Part shown: positions 10,059-21,899 of the stretch, in pieces
Numbering within the stretch: the stretch's first letter is position 1
How the letters are laid out: each line of letters starts with the position of its first letter
Assembly: GCA_950295325.1 (NCBI GenBank)
Contig: OX485803.1
Location: 48,127,554 to 48,191,553, forward strand
Origin: Polytrichum commune
Lineage: Eukaryota; Streptophyta; Polytrichopsida; Polytrichales; Polytrichaceae
DNA length: 64,000 bases
Direction of reading: 5' to 3'
Program-made: the position numbers and the translations under genes
Notes under the pieces: generated by a model
The model's database searches: none
The model's input: the letters and a program-made list of their open reading frames with translations, nothing else
Told to the model about the DNA's origin: nothing

Positions 10059-10842
10059 ATGGAGGAAGGGTTAGGATTTTTGGGGACCATGGTGCTTGCA
10101 TCACCTCCAATTTTGGGCACTCCGGGACCTTCGAATGACGGGCACGTTGTGGGTTTAGGGTCACCACCTCTTTTAGCAAGGGAATGGACCCATGGAGCTA
10201 CCAAATACCTAGTGGAGTTGGTAAAGGAGCGCATTGAGAGTTATGGCACAACGGTTTTTAAGCAACAACATTGGGAGAGGATCCGAGAGCAGGTTATCAA
10301 AGACCATCCAAGCGAGGCACGACAAACTTGGACGCAAGTTCGGGACAAGTGGGACAAGCTCAAGCGCCATTACCACAAGGAGAAGAAATTGCATAATGTC
10401 ACAAGCGACAATGCGGGTTCGCAATGGATTCTTTAATATGATTGATGAGGTTCTTTCAGGCACGGCCAAGGCTGACGGGGTGCTAGGTGGTATGGATAAT
10501 GATCGGAATGTAGGTATGGATGATCGGCCTCCAAGTCAACCAGAAGAAGAATCACAAAAAGTTCCAGAGGACGAACCAAATTCGCCAAGAACTAGAGCCT
10601 CCAATTTGCCTGGAGTTAGAGGGCAACCCGTGAAGAGGTGGAAGGTGGCTAGTGATATGGCGGCCTCCTTGGATCGGTTTTGCGAGGCCACTCGTAGAAT
10701 CGAGGAGTTGAAGCTGGAGGCCGCTATCAAACTGCACGAGGATAATAGGAAGTTGGAGTTAGAGATGTTTAAATTGACACAGGCACCGCAAGAGAGGATG
10801 GCAAACCTTTTTGCCAATGTGCTTCAAGGTCTTAAGAAGTAG
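10059..10842 (+). pseudogene. SANT/trihelix-like transposon protein, copy 1 (one frameshift)
   Basis: Starts at ATG 10059. Residues ~45-125 resemble the Myb/SANT-like or trihelix DNA-binding domain, with tryptophans in REWTHGATKY, HWERIREQV, TWTQVRDKWDKLKRHY and GSQWI. A linker rich in Pro and Glu follows, then SPRTRASNLPGVRGQPVKRW, which looks like a basic nuclear signal. Last comes a charged helical C-terminus, EAAIKLHEDNRKLELEMFK. The frame stops at 10434-10436; against copy 2, a short deletion just after GSQWI shifts the frame. The second half stays open in another frame to a natural-looking stop at 10840-10842. In PIF/Harbinger elements such a protein helps the nuclease bind DNA and enter the nucleus (family knowledge). 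It carries about 22 residues near the N-terminus that copy 2 lacks. Confidence 0.78.
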
Positions 10843-11690
10843 TTATAGCAATGTAGGATCCGAATGTCTTCGATTGCCTATTGTGCATCTTTATTATGCA
10901 ATATACTAATATTATTATATTTATTTAGTTTATTAAGTTTTGGAAACACAAATACAATTCTATGGTCAACGTGTCCTTATCATATTACTAATGGAATATG
11001 ACAACATGACTAATAAAAATTCATAAATATATATAATTAATGTAAACATTGTATTTAATTTAAAATGTAATCTATACATAAAAATGAATACAAAATATTG
11101 CAACATGTCTTCAATTAAACTCTACATATTTTATATTTATCTCCCTTATGTATGTCTCCTTCTTACCTAGGTTTACCTACAAATTAAAATTCTACTTTAG
11201 GTGGCTTCATTTATTTGGGGGAAATGTTAAATGTATGTTACAATTCATAAGCTTCGGCAACTTGGATAAGAATTTTGTGACACTCCCGAAAACCACTTCC
11301 CGCCCCGCCCCTCTTCCAAATAATTCATTGCCTTACCATTCTTGAAGGCCTCTTCTCCACAAATCCCATATTAAGTGCGATTCATGTCCAAGGTTGAGAA
11401 TCCAATATATATGTTATTTTTCGAAGTGAAACCGACAACAAAACATGTAATCAACTTGGAAGTAAAAAAATGTATGAAATCCTCTTCACCAATGAGGTTA
11501 TAGATTTGTCACATACAATTAACAGGGTCTTTGTCATTCATAAGTGGAACCACATTAGGTTTATTATTATTGATATATTTATTTCATAGTATTTTAGTTA
11601 ATACCTTCTACTTTCACAAAGTATTAATACCCACTCAAACCCATTAAGTGTGAATATGTGTCATTACGTCTATATAATCTAAAATTAGCC
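10843..11690 (+). repeat. Downstream arm of Harbinger copy H1
   Basis: Non-coding tail after the SANT-like gene. Positions 11270-11690 form the family H repeat found at 110-600, 8379-8745 (inverted) and 15600-15900, including CACAAATCCCATATT and CAATATATATGTT. Confidence 0.7.
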
Positions 11691-11875
11691 AAATTAAGTC
11701 CAATTGAATAAAAAATAATGCTTATGATATAAATATGTACATGACGAATGATGTGCTTAATTGCACTTGTCTGCGCTTCATTACGCTTAATTAAGTTGCA
11801 TGCACTTACTTGGACTTATTTAGGCTAAAGTAGTTCAAATGTGTATATATACTTGTAGAAACCTAGGTCTTGCGC

Positions 11876-12110
11876 CAAATTACCTTCTCAATTGATTTTT
11901 TAGACTTATTGACTCAACAAGTTTGCCCTTTGACCCAACAAGTTTGGCGCTATGCGACTAACATCACTTGGCAATTCTTTGCCAAAAGAGGTAGTCTTCG
12001 CCATCGGAAATCTTTTTCAATGTTGATTGCAATGCCTCTTTCATCGACCGTCAATCAAACCATTCACACTTTTTAGTTGTATTTGGTTCCTCTTGAGGAG
12101 CGGTCTTCCG
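11876..12110 (+). pseudogene. LINE C-terminal (zf-RVT region) fragment
   Basis: Translation gives CPLTQQVWRYATNITWQFF and then RKSFSML. This closely resembles the C-terminal region of the LINE at 55905-56400 (PLAQHVWKYDTNIVWQ and RRSYSML). In plant LINEs this part follows the reverse transcriptase and carries a zinc-binding motif. Only a short fragment is left, ending in frame loss near 12080. Confidence 0.6.
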
Positions 12111-12184
12111 TGAATTATTTGGCATCTACGGAACATTATGAACACGGATTATTTGATAATCTTTGATTCTCATTGACTAGTTTA

Positions 12185-12475
12185 GGACTACTTGTAAACC
12201 GCCCGTGTGGTGTCACCAACAGTAGATTATGGAAACCTAGCATTATTCGTCATTCTTTGTAAGAAAATTAGGGCATTAGAGGAAAACAATGTCGCAATTA
12301 TTGTCACTTACTAAGTGATTTTTCATCCACATTTCAATCATCCATGACAAAATTTCATTACATAAATGTTTAGGATGCAAACTACACCGAAGTAAAAGTG
12401 GATGAACTAAAAGTAAGTTGGGATGACAATCAAAACATACCATATGTGACCAAATAGTGTGGTGACACATTCATT
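12185..12475. mobile_element. MITE, family A, degraded ends
   Basis: Internal landmarks CTTGTAAACCGCCCGTG, GTGTCACCAACA and GATGAACTAAAAGTAAGTTG match the copies at 3048 and 5622. The terminal repeats are eroded. Confidence 0.65.
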
Positions 12476-13155
12476 TGCCTACAATTGGGAACTACTTGTA
12501 TTTATCTTTTCTCGGCACTTGTAACAACCTCACAATAAACAGTGCTCCAGTACGAAACCAACTCCAGAACAAAACCAGTGTTTCATACATCATGTGATGC
12601 ACAACAAACTCAATTAGGGTATCCCGAGATTCTACACGATAAAAATGAATACCTAATGAGGTCCAACATGATTATAGTATGACATTCTTTTACTTAGCCT
12701 TAGTCTATGCTACGGTTGTCATGTTAGCAATATGTGTTAACCTACACTTTCAGTTAGTTTGACCCTTAACCCCAAAAGCTTGAAGGATTTTGCACGTTGT
12801 AGTTAAGACATATGGTTAATATGTTGTAAAATGAAGGTTTGCAAGGGTAGTAATTAAGTTACAAAATCTTCTTTGCAAAGAAACCTTGTCTATGGATTAC
12901 AGTCTTGTATTGTCGAAACTCTTGGTGAACTCCATGCAAGCAATTTTATTTTGGTAATAAGGTGAACAAAATCCGAGTCTAGGAAGATTGCATAGTTTTG
13001 GGTTGACTTACTTTCAAATTAAATTAAATATTTATTATTATTTGAAGTTCTATTAAGCACATGTAGTTTAATAGCAACAAAAACTTACACCACATGTAGT
13101 TTACTACTTAAACTCGTGTACTTTACATCACAAAATACATTTTCTATGAAGCACA
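12476..13155. other. No gene seen
   Basis: AT-rich sequence with no convincing open frame and no repeat I could match elsewhere in the window. Confidence 0.45.
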
Positions 13156-13159
13156 TGTA

Positions 13160-13487
13160 CAATAAATATGATATTTAGTATTTGATTGTATTTAGTGTTG
13201 TTACCACCCTATCATGTTGAACACTACATTTCAATTCTTTGATAGTTAGTGTTAGACATAAATACGCCACCACCTTCCGGACTACCATGTCCCTTCTCCT
13301 TTTATCATTGTTGAATTTTTTTTCATATCCTTACTAACACTAAACTTGTGCATGTGAGGTCCATATACTATCATAGTTCAAATTTTGTGTTTGAGTTCAC
13401 AGTTAATGTTACTTGCTTTCATGTTTACGGCTAATGTTAGTTGTATTTAGTGTATCTATCACTAAATATCATATTTAGTGTAGTGCA
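13160..13487. mobile_element. MITE with family A-type ends, different interior
   Basis: AATATGATATTTAGT at the left and its inverse AATATCATATTTAGTGTAG at the right end frame ~330 bp, with a second inner pair around TTGTATTTAGTGT. The interior does not match the other family A copies, so it is probably a subfamily. Confidence 0.6.
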
Positions 13488-14079
13488 CACGTAGTCTAAG
13501 TTTTGTAGAGACACTCCTTCGAAATAACTTTTACAAATAATCTCAACCCAACGTACGTAAATGCAGTTCATCAACTTTTAAGTTTGGTATATTATGCATA
13601 TTAACATTCATGTAATGAGCTTATTCATAGATGATTGGAATTCGGACGAAATATAAGTGGCGGTAGTTTCAACATTGTAAATGAATAATTTATAATTTAA
13701 CAAAAATAATGAATGGATAATAATGTTATGTTCATATTTAGGGTTGGTGACATAAGATGGGTAGTTTACAATTAGTATTGAAGAAACTAAAATGAATAAG
13801 TGAGTGCATGTAATAATAGGGGTAGTGATTCCACTTGCCGTAAAAATTGTATTCACTGTAACCCTGAACTTCTTAAGAGGCTTATTTATGGGCTTATGCA
13901 TGACTATTGAAGGTAAATTCATCACAGAGAAAGGGATCAAGAAGATGTCAGTTGCATTCCATGCAGTGAATTGATATGTCTCATTTGTGCACAATGTATT
14001 CCGCAGAGTAAGAATAAAAAAACAGAAAATATTTTAGCACGTACAATATCACAATAAGCTTTGGGGGACCAAAAGATAA

Positions 14080-14480
14080 CCGCCCTTAGCTGTGATATTT
14101 TAGAATTTTTTTAAACAAAAAATGTTTTCACCCCGCAACCTTGGAAATTTCCAAGAGGGGGGGTGGGTGGCGGAGGGCGCAGGCAGTGGGCGGGACCGCC
14201 CAGCCTGGCGCGTCAGCCACTGCTCGGTGGGCCTGACTACCTCCCCCCCCCCCCGCCGGCCAACCGCAGGGGGCCACCTTGCGTAAGCCAGGGGGAGGCT
14301 AGTGTTGTGCACATGAGGTTTCCTCCGCCGCTTGGCCAGGCGGAGGGCGACAAAATTCATCGGGCGTTGGATGGCGGCCCTCCCTCCCCCGGCTGTGGGA
14401 GGCGGAGCGGACCGTCCGCCCCAGCCCGGAAGGGACAGATCCGCCTCCATCAGCCACGGTGATTTCCTTTACCTTTTAGG
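14080..14480. other. G+C-rich leader of Harbinger copy H2
   Basis: Much richer in G+C than its surroundings, with CGGACCGTCCGCCCCAGCCC and GCGGCCCTCCCTCC landmarks shared with 9750-9840. It lies between the deleted nuclease and the SANT-like gene, where a shared bidirectional promoter would be expected. No promoter motif can be named. Open frames on both strands here are products of base composition. Confidence 0.5.
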
Positions 14481-14668
14481 GAAATTCCTCGGGTAATTAC
14501 CCTAACCGTCTCCTAAAAAAATAGGCCCAGCTCCTTCGTAATGAGGCATAAGAAGAGCTTAGCTCACCTTAAGCTCTCACATCTTGTTTCTCACCCTCTC
14601 ATTCACTTAAGCATATTGAGGATTTAGTTGGGCGGGCCATTTACAAGTTGAGGCTCTTTATTTTTACC

Positions 14669-15387
14669 ATGGAGGAAGGGTTAGGATTTTTGGGGACCAT
14701 GGTGCTTGCATCGCCTCTAGCAAGGGAGTGGACCCATGGAGCTACGAAATACGTAGTGGAGTTGGTAAAGGAACGCATTGAGAGTTATGGCACCACGGTT
14801 TTCAAGGAACAACATTGGGAGCGGATCCGAGAGCAGGTTATAAAGGACCATCCAAGTGAGGCACGACGAACTTGGATGCAAGTTTGGGACAAGTGGGACA
14901 AGCTTAAGCGCCATTACCACAAGGAGAAGAAATTACACAACGTAACGGGCGACAATGCGGGTTCGCAATGGATTTGGTTTACTATGATTGACGAGGTTCT
15001 TTCCGGCACACCTAAGGCTGACGGTGTGCCTGGTGGTATGGACAACGGTCAGCCTGTAGGTGTGGATGATCAGCCGCCAAGTCAACCGGAAGAAGAAACA
15101 CAGCAGGTTCCGGAGGAGGAACCAGAGTCGCCAAGAACTCGAGCCTCCAATTTACCCGGAGTTAGAGGGCAACCCGTGAAGAGGAGGAAGTTGGCTAGTG
15201 ATATGACAGCCTCTTTGGATCGGTTTTGCGAATCTACTCGTAGATTCGAGGAGTTCAAGCTGGAGGCCGCCATCAAATTGCACGAGGACAATAGAAAATT
15301 AGAGTTAAAGATGTTTAAATTAACACAGGCATCGCAAGAGAGGATGGCATACCTTTTGCCAATATGCTTCAAGGCCTTAAGGAGTAG
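14669..15387 (+). pseudogene. SANT/trihelix-like transposon protein, copy 2 (C-terminal frameshift)
   Basis: Same protein as copy 1, here open through the domain and linker. It has REWTHGATKY, HWERIREQV, TWMQVWDKWDKLKRHY, GSQWIWFTMIDEV, the basic block RGQPVKRRKLA and the helical tail EAAIKLHEDNRKLELKMFK. The likely start is ATG 14669, matching copy 1. About 66 bp present in copy 1 near residue 20 is missing in frame, between short direct repeats around TCACCTC. Near the end a run of five T in copy 1 is four here. That shifts the frame at about 15357, so the protein would run on to 15481 instead of ending at the homologous stop near 15387. Damage lies elsewhere than in copy 1. Confidence 0.78.
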
Positions 15388-15964
15388 TTCTAGCAATGTA
15401 GCATCCGAATGTATTGGATTGCCTGTTTTTTTTCTTCTTATTATGCAATATAATAATAACATTATATTTCTTTACTATTAAAGTCTACATATTTTGTTTA
15501 TTATTTGCCTTGTGTATACCTACTTTATACCTAGTTTTGTCCAATAATGAAAGTTGTATTTTAGGTGGCTTCATTTATTTGGGTGAATTGTGAAATTTGC
15601 CAAGTAATTTGTTAAAACCACTCCCCGCCCTGCCCGTCTTCCAAAAAAACCATTATCTTCACATTCTTGAAAGTCACTTCCCCCCACATATCATATTAGG
15701 TGTGATTTGTCATCAATGGTACAAATCCAATATATATATGTTCATTTTTCAAGTGAAACTAACAAAAGAATATGTAATTACCTTGGAAACAAGAAATGTG
15801 GAAAACCCTCATCACCGCTAAGGTTTACATTTGTGACATACAATTGACAGAATCTTTGTCATTTAAAAGTAAAACTACATTAGGTTTAGGGTTTTTTATG
15901 TATTTAGGGGATTGCTATTTCCACACCTTTTTTGGCTAGATTCACACCTTTTTGCCGGTTCGGT

Positions 15965-16260
15965 TGCCGTGTCACTGAGGCGCTATATATGAGATTCTTC
16001 ATGGTGCATCCGGACCGTTGATCCACCAAGGCCCATCCAAGGGCCTCAATGTTCCTAGGTGGCGGTGAGGTGGGGGGCGGGGGTGGTGCTTGCCACCAAG
16101 GCGGGGTGGGGCCATGGGCCTCATGTCTTTTTTGGGAAGGCCGGATTTAGGGTGGTGTCGGGCCTAGTGGCTAGGCCTGCTTATTATATAACTAGTTGGT
16201 TACCCTTACTCTACTTACTAAATAACTAGTTGGTTAGCCTTATTCTACTTATGGCATGAT
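15965..16260 (+). repeat. Family J repeat, inner part
   Basis: Reverse complement of 25290-25560, sharing TTGATCCACCAAGGCCCATC, GGTGGTGCT, CACCAAGGCGGGGTGGG and the TAACTAGTTGGTTA series. Together with 9510-9700 it rebuilds the order seen intact in the inverted copy at 25290-25740. Confidence 0.75.
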
Positions 16261-17254
16261 ATGACTGACTGATGATATGGTTGAAGACTAACATATTATT
16301 GGTCCATTGATAAAAACACCTTACATGTACAGTCAATAATCCTATTGTTGTGGGTCGCAATAATTTTCTAGAGCCCACACCAACTCTCATAATGCGAATT
16401 AATGTGGGGCCACATTAACTCTCAAGCACACTGACATTCTAGTCAAAATGTAGGATGGACCATATTAATTATTTAAAAATGATAAAACTTAATGTGGTGA
16501 TGATTTTATTTTATGATACATTTGTCCTATAATTAAAATCCTTATGTTGGTCGGAACTCCTTTTGAAGACTTAGGGAAACACCGAGGGTCTTGCACCCAC
16601 ATTAATTCCACCTTCACTACAAAATTTGTGTGGCCCACGTTGATTATTTCCACGGTAATATTCTACTTATACTAATAGGACTACTTAGTGTAGTGTAGAT
16701 AGCACAATGAATCCCTAAATTGGTGTGGTTCCAAAGAGGAGTTACTCACACCGAAAAGCATGTATCCAAAGAAAGAGCCCACTAAGTCCCGTCAATAGTA
16801 TGGACCAGGTAACTTGACGAGCCAAAAGACCCGAGGAAGGTTACGTCTTCTCATTATCAAGCTGTCGTATTTCTTTTTAATATGACAAATGGCGTAAAGT
16901 TGTCGTATTGTTGACGGAACACAAAAACATAAGTAACATGTGCTCTTATGTACATATATATATATATACACACACACATAACGAGATTAAGCAACATAGA
17001 TGTTATGAAATAATAACTTATAGCTTCAAACAAACACAATATTCTCAAGAATTGTTGAAATAGGAATCCAAAAATTTATGGTGTTGCCTACCCAAGTTAG
17101 CAATTGTCATCTTATATAAACTCCAAAAAGTTATAATTATACCAACAATTTCATAAACACCAAAATATAAAGAGTTGTCCAATAAGAAACTAGACAACAA
17201 TGATGCATGATTATTCCGTTTGCCATGACAATTCTACATATTTTAATTCTTAAT
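16261..17254. other. No gene seen
   Basis: AT-rich sequence. A TATA/CACA dinucleotide run lies at 16955-16978. CTACTTAGTGTAGTGTAG near 16681-16698 looks like an isolated MITE end. Nothing else was recognised. Confidence 0.45.
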
Positions 17255-18910
17255 TTCCCAAGAGGTTTATTTTGGGCTTATGGATGACTTTTGAAGGTAA
17301 ATTCATCACATGCAAAGTTGCTAAAAATATATCAGTTGTCTACAATGTAGTGAGTCATATATGACAATTTGTGCACAATGTATTCCGCATAGTCAGAGTC
17401 AAAAAATATTAAAATATTATAGCAAGTATAATATCACAAAATCTTATTATATAATATATCATGCATATGGGTTTCTTGCTACCCACGATTCAAAAATCTC
17501 TACTCTCATCTGTTCTCCAGCTACCTTCATCGTCTGACCATCGCCAGTCAATCTCATAGTACCTCTACGAACTCCAACGAAAGGATCCGGACGCTGGATT
17601 ACGTCCTCTGGCAATGAAATCTGTTCGGCATATATCTCACAAAATTTATGAAAAATACAACATGCGAGAATCACTATGGCAGTTTTCTCCATGTTCATAT
17701 TGAAATGCTTAAAATTTTTCTATTGATTTTTAAGTGCTCCAAATGCATGCTTAATGACAACCCTGCCCGAATTCACAGATTCATCGAACATTTTTTGGTC
17801 ATTGAACCTAGGGTCCATGACACTAGCCTTAAAAAATTTCAACAAATATGGACGGCTATGGTAGGTTGAATCTCCAAACAAGTACGGCCGAACTTCAATT
17901 GTACTGATCTATAAAATAATATATTTTTTCATAATTGCGTGTAAAGTCCAGACCATACAAATAACACAACATCATGTATTAATCCATATTTTCCTGCACA
18001 AACATTCCAAAAAAAACCTTTCCGAATTGTACACAGCTTGTATCAACACACTGTGAAATTTTATTTTATTAAAAAAATCACAAGGCATAGGAGTTAAATC
18101 CCGTTGAGGCTTAGATGACAAAAAAAATTGTGTATCATCTATGGCACCCACTACGTTAGGCAAACTGGTTTTTCACAAAACTTACGAATGGTATCGGTTA
18201 CTCTATGTCCAGTATATGCGTCAAAATATCTTCCGAACAATCCATTCTGAGAAGAAAGTACTTTGCAACAATAAGCGTGTATTTTCTAATGGTAGATTTT
18301 CCAAATTAAAATAAAATTTCATAGCCTTACAAGATAGACCATGAGCCAATCGGTATAAAACTAAGGACACATGTTTTCTAATGGGTACGGGAGACCGCAT
18401 AAACATATTAGCAGTAGAAGGTAAAAATTGGGTCAACTCCGAAACTAAATGCTCAAATGCCAAAAAAATCATATTATAACTCTTTCGTTATTTACGGTCC
18501 AATATGTTTGAAGTGGTATGTCATACATCCCCTTTAACAAGATCATAATGCACGTTTTGCTTCGGCTTGATCCAGCACAACCGTTGTAAAAAACACCGCA
18601 TCCAAGAATAAACGACGACCACAGGAAAATACCGAGCCCCAACACTACATTCCAACAAACCCAATGTTGGCCTAGTACGTGCTCTACGAAGTGGAAACGT
18701 CAAAAACACCATCATAAAGGCAAAAAAAACTAAAATGATCTCATCCTCCCTCTCCGCCATATTGGTTCTAACAAGAAGTCACTCCAAATCTGAATGAAGA
18801 GCTGGGCCTCAATGACCCTATTTAAGCTTTGGGTTCTCAAAAGATAACCGTCATTTAAGAATATATTTTTAAGTTTTTTTTAAAGATATTAGATTTTTCA
18901 CCCGCCACAA
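17255..18910 (-). mobile_element. Harbinger element part carrying the nuclease gene
   Basis: Flanks 17255-17430 and 18826-18910 match the two sides of the deletion in copy H2 (13860-14050 and 14055-14160). This segment is thus the left half of the same element type with its nuclease still present. A SANT-like gene does not follow on the right. Confidence 0.65.
17459..18760 (-). pseudogene. PIF/Harbinger nuclease (DDE transposase), degraded
   Basis: From ATG ~18760 (MAEREDEIILV) the blocks run in family order through several frames. FLPSTANMFMRSPVPIRKHV and LYRLAHGLSCKAM are near 18330-18430. PNVVGAIDDTQ, with the first Asp, is near 18137. DFFNKIKFHSVLIQAV follows. PYLFGDSTYHSRPYLLKFF has the second Asp at 17870-17872. 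SGRVVIKHAFGALKNQ comes next, and the C-terminus VILACCIFHKFCE ends at 17459. The family has Glu where IKHAFG has Lys (17750-17752), so the third catalytic acid is lost. Nearby, the usual Trp is a stop (17720-17722). Both changes fit G-to-A transitions. From 17872 to 17459 a single frame is otherwise kept. The nuclease would have cut and pasted the element with SANT-like help. Confidence 0.85.
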
Positions 18911-21600
18911 TTTACATGGGATGATTTTTGTTTCTTCACTAACATATTATGAAGTTCTCTAACATGTCATGATTGTAAGAATATGGAAGCATAAATTAAT
19001 GCATGCATATATTAATTGTATATGTTCATCTATGCAACCACTTCTTAAAGAATATGAAATACCTAATGAATCAAAATTGTGCATAATGCCAATTTTTTCG
19101 TAATTTTTGAGCCTATATTAAATTTCTATCACTTATCAAAATAAATATTGCATTTTTTATGTAATCATTGTTAATTGTCTCTTATTCATGTTGATTGTTG
19201 ATTCTATATTAGGTAACGAATATTGAGCACAAAAATTCTAATATCTTATTAACACAAGTCTGCATTCTAATGTAAAATATTATAATCAATGGTCAGTTGT
19301 TGGAACCTCCACTAATTTATTTATGTCATAGTGTGTTCCACAGTGAATGAACCATATGTGATCATAAGTCATAATGTGCTTCTCTTTTGTTCTTATTATT
19401 TAATTATTAATTCTACTTTATACTTAATTTTAAGAACATACAATAGGACACAAACTAGAATAGGAGCATTTACTTTTATTATGTATTATATTTAATACAC
19501 ATATCTTAACTTAAATTGTGATGATGAGATATGAAAAAATTTACTTTTGAAAATGATGATCACATATAAGAAGATATTAAGGTTTCAAACAATAAATTCA
19601 GTTTTTCATTTTTTATTATTTATTTCATAAATGTTTCCATTCAAGGCATATATTTAAATGATCCAATGTATTTAAAAAAAACATATCTACTAGAAATGTA
19701 ATTATGGATGGTGATCCACGATTTATTTATTTAAAATAAGCCATCAATTTCATAAACCGTAAAGTATTTAAAATTTTGACGTAATTTGAATTCAATATAA
19801 CTATGCATAAGTTAATAAAATAGATTGCACAATTCAATTTTAAAATTTCAATCATTATATATTCATTTTTCTTCAAGAATGGATAAAATTGTAATATTGT
19901 TACATATTTTTAATTATTCAAATTTAGACATTATAGCCACATAAGACCATATTCTAAGACAGGGTTGACAAAATTTTGAATGATATTCAAACTCCAATAT
20001 TAGATAAACGTAGAAAAAATTATTCTGAAAAAATTAGTGTATGATTATCAAAATTTTGAGATAAAATAAGCAACCCATAAGTTTCGAAGCCAATGGATTG
20101 GTTATTACTTATTCTTAGTTCACAAATAATATATTCGAAAATTTGAAAGTCTTATAAATACAAATATTTTAGTTAGCATTTCTAAACACCCAATTAGCTC
20201 AACTCAGATTTAATAAATTCATCAATTTAGATCCTTTTAATGTCATTATCCTACTAAAATCTAATAAAAAATAATTTAAAAATTACTATGACATCTAAAG
20301 AATTTATTATAATTTAAAAAAAAATCCATATAAGATACTTCACGAAAATGCTCATTACTTCTAATTAGATTTTTATAATAAAAAATACTAAAATGAATAA
20401 AGAAATAACTTCAATATCTATTTGGATTTATAAAAATCATAAGAAATAAACATTTTGGCAAGCCTGGTAAATCGATACTATCAATTTCGCCCAAAAAAAA
20501 TTGTCTCAGATAATAACAACATTTGGGATTCTTAAAAAACTAATTTTGTTAAAATTAAAATTTTTATAACTATTGATTCATATAAAATAAGTTAAAATAA
20601 GACCTTGCGAGAAATTGTCGTAAGCTTTTAAAGTATATATTTTTTGATCTAAAGTCACTCACTAATATGACATCTTATACAAATTAGTTTTGCTTCACCA
20701 ACAACGAAATAATGATTAGGATGCAACCTTACTATAAAAATTAAAACCATATAACCTTTATAAAATTAAATCATAAAGTTCATATTTAACATGTTTTAAT
20801 TATTTCAACATTTATATAATTTTAGATTATATAAATTATAGATGCCATCTAATGTAATTTTATTTATATATTATCTTCTATTTTTTTTACAAGTGGTTGA
20901 TATATGATCTACTATATTTTTTCTAGCCACAATTACATATTACGGGTGTAATTGAACATGAATATATTAAAATAAAAAATAAATTTGAAGATTGTACCAA
21001 ATGAATGATACAAAACAATAATATAATAAGGCTAAATATTGTGGATGTGAATTTTCAATGAAAATTGTACAACTAGTTGAAGTAGATTAGGATGTTAAGG
21101 TGTGTTAGTTTCTATCATTGGTCTTTAACTTTTGTTCATTTTTTTTACTATTTCAGATATACAATATAGTAATTTTATGACACCTATTATTTTATTGAAT
21201 TTCTTTGTTGAACTAATATTAAGTAATTTAAGTCATAACTAAAATTATTAAAATAGCACAAAACATAGGTATATGTATTTCATAATTTTTCCAAAAATAT
21301 CATTAGATTTCAAAAAGTAGCTGGACAAAATATATTTTTTCAATTTAGATATATTATTTTTTAATATAAAGATCTATAATGAACAATATACAAGCGATAA
21401 TAGGAATTCTAAAGCAACATGTGAAAAGAATATAAGATCTAAAAAGAAAGGTTCATCTTTCATCTTTATTGTATATTTGTTTACCTATGTTATAGTTGTC
21501 ATCAAATGAAAATTATATGAATTCAAAAGTAGATTGTTAGTATTATTGTTGAAAGTTACAACAATCCTCATATTCGTATTCACGGAGAGCATTCGAGACA
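18911..21600. other. Very AT-rich stretch, nothing recognised
   Basis: About 2.7 kb dominated by A/T runs with stops in all frames. No coding blocks, terminal repeats or matches to other parts of the window were seen. It may be old transposon sequence beyond recognition, or 5' sequence of the MULE element that follows. Confidence 0.5.
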
Positions 21601-21899
21601 TATATCAAGATCGGATGTAGATATTTTATTTTATTCCTCCATCCTATAGACATATTATATTGCATGGAAAATATTACATTACATATTACAACTTTAATGA
21701 CATACAATCAACGTTAATGGCTACAAAAACAGGAGCAGATGTTTTGCGCAAAAAAACAGAGTCCTACAAATCTATTTCACATAGATTTTTCCGATATCAA
21801 AGAATGTTAGAAATTTAGCTTATAGTAAGCTTTTAAAAAATCAATGATTAGATTAATATCAATAATGGGATTGAAAAATAGATCACTAGTGATGTGGTC

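Larger units (their letters stand above)
9700..11690 (+). mobile_element. PIF/Harbinger-type element copy H1 (no nuclease)
   Basis: Runs from a G+C-rich leader (9700-9850, shared with 14320-14460) through a SANT/trihelix-like gene to the family H right arm (11270-11690). The same three parts in the same order make up copy H2 at 14320-15900. PIF/Harbinger transposons normally encode a nuclease and a Myb/SANT-like partner; here only the partner is present. Exact termini and target duplication were not found. Confidence 0.65.
13855..15900. mobile_element. PIF/Harbinger-type copy H2, nuclease gene deleted
   Basis: Positions 13860-14050 match 17255-17430 (3' flank of the nuclease gene), and 14055-14160 match 18826-18910 (its 5' flank). 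The ~1.4 kb nuclease gene is missing exactly between them, at about 14052. To the right come a G+C-rich leader, the SANT-like gene (copy 2) and the family H right arm (15600-15900). This copy therefore shows the ancestral order: nuclease leftward, then SANT-like gene rightward, head to head, as in PIF/Harbinger elements. Poly-C at 14241-14254 lies in the leader. Confidence 0.7.
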
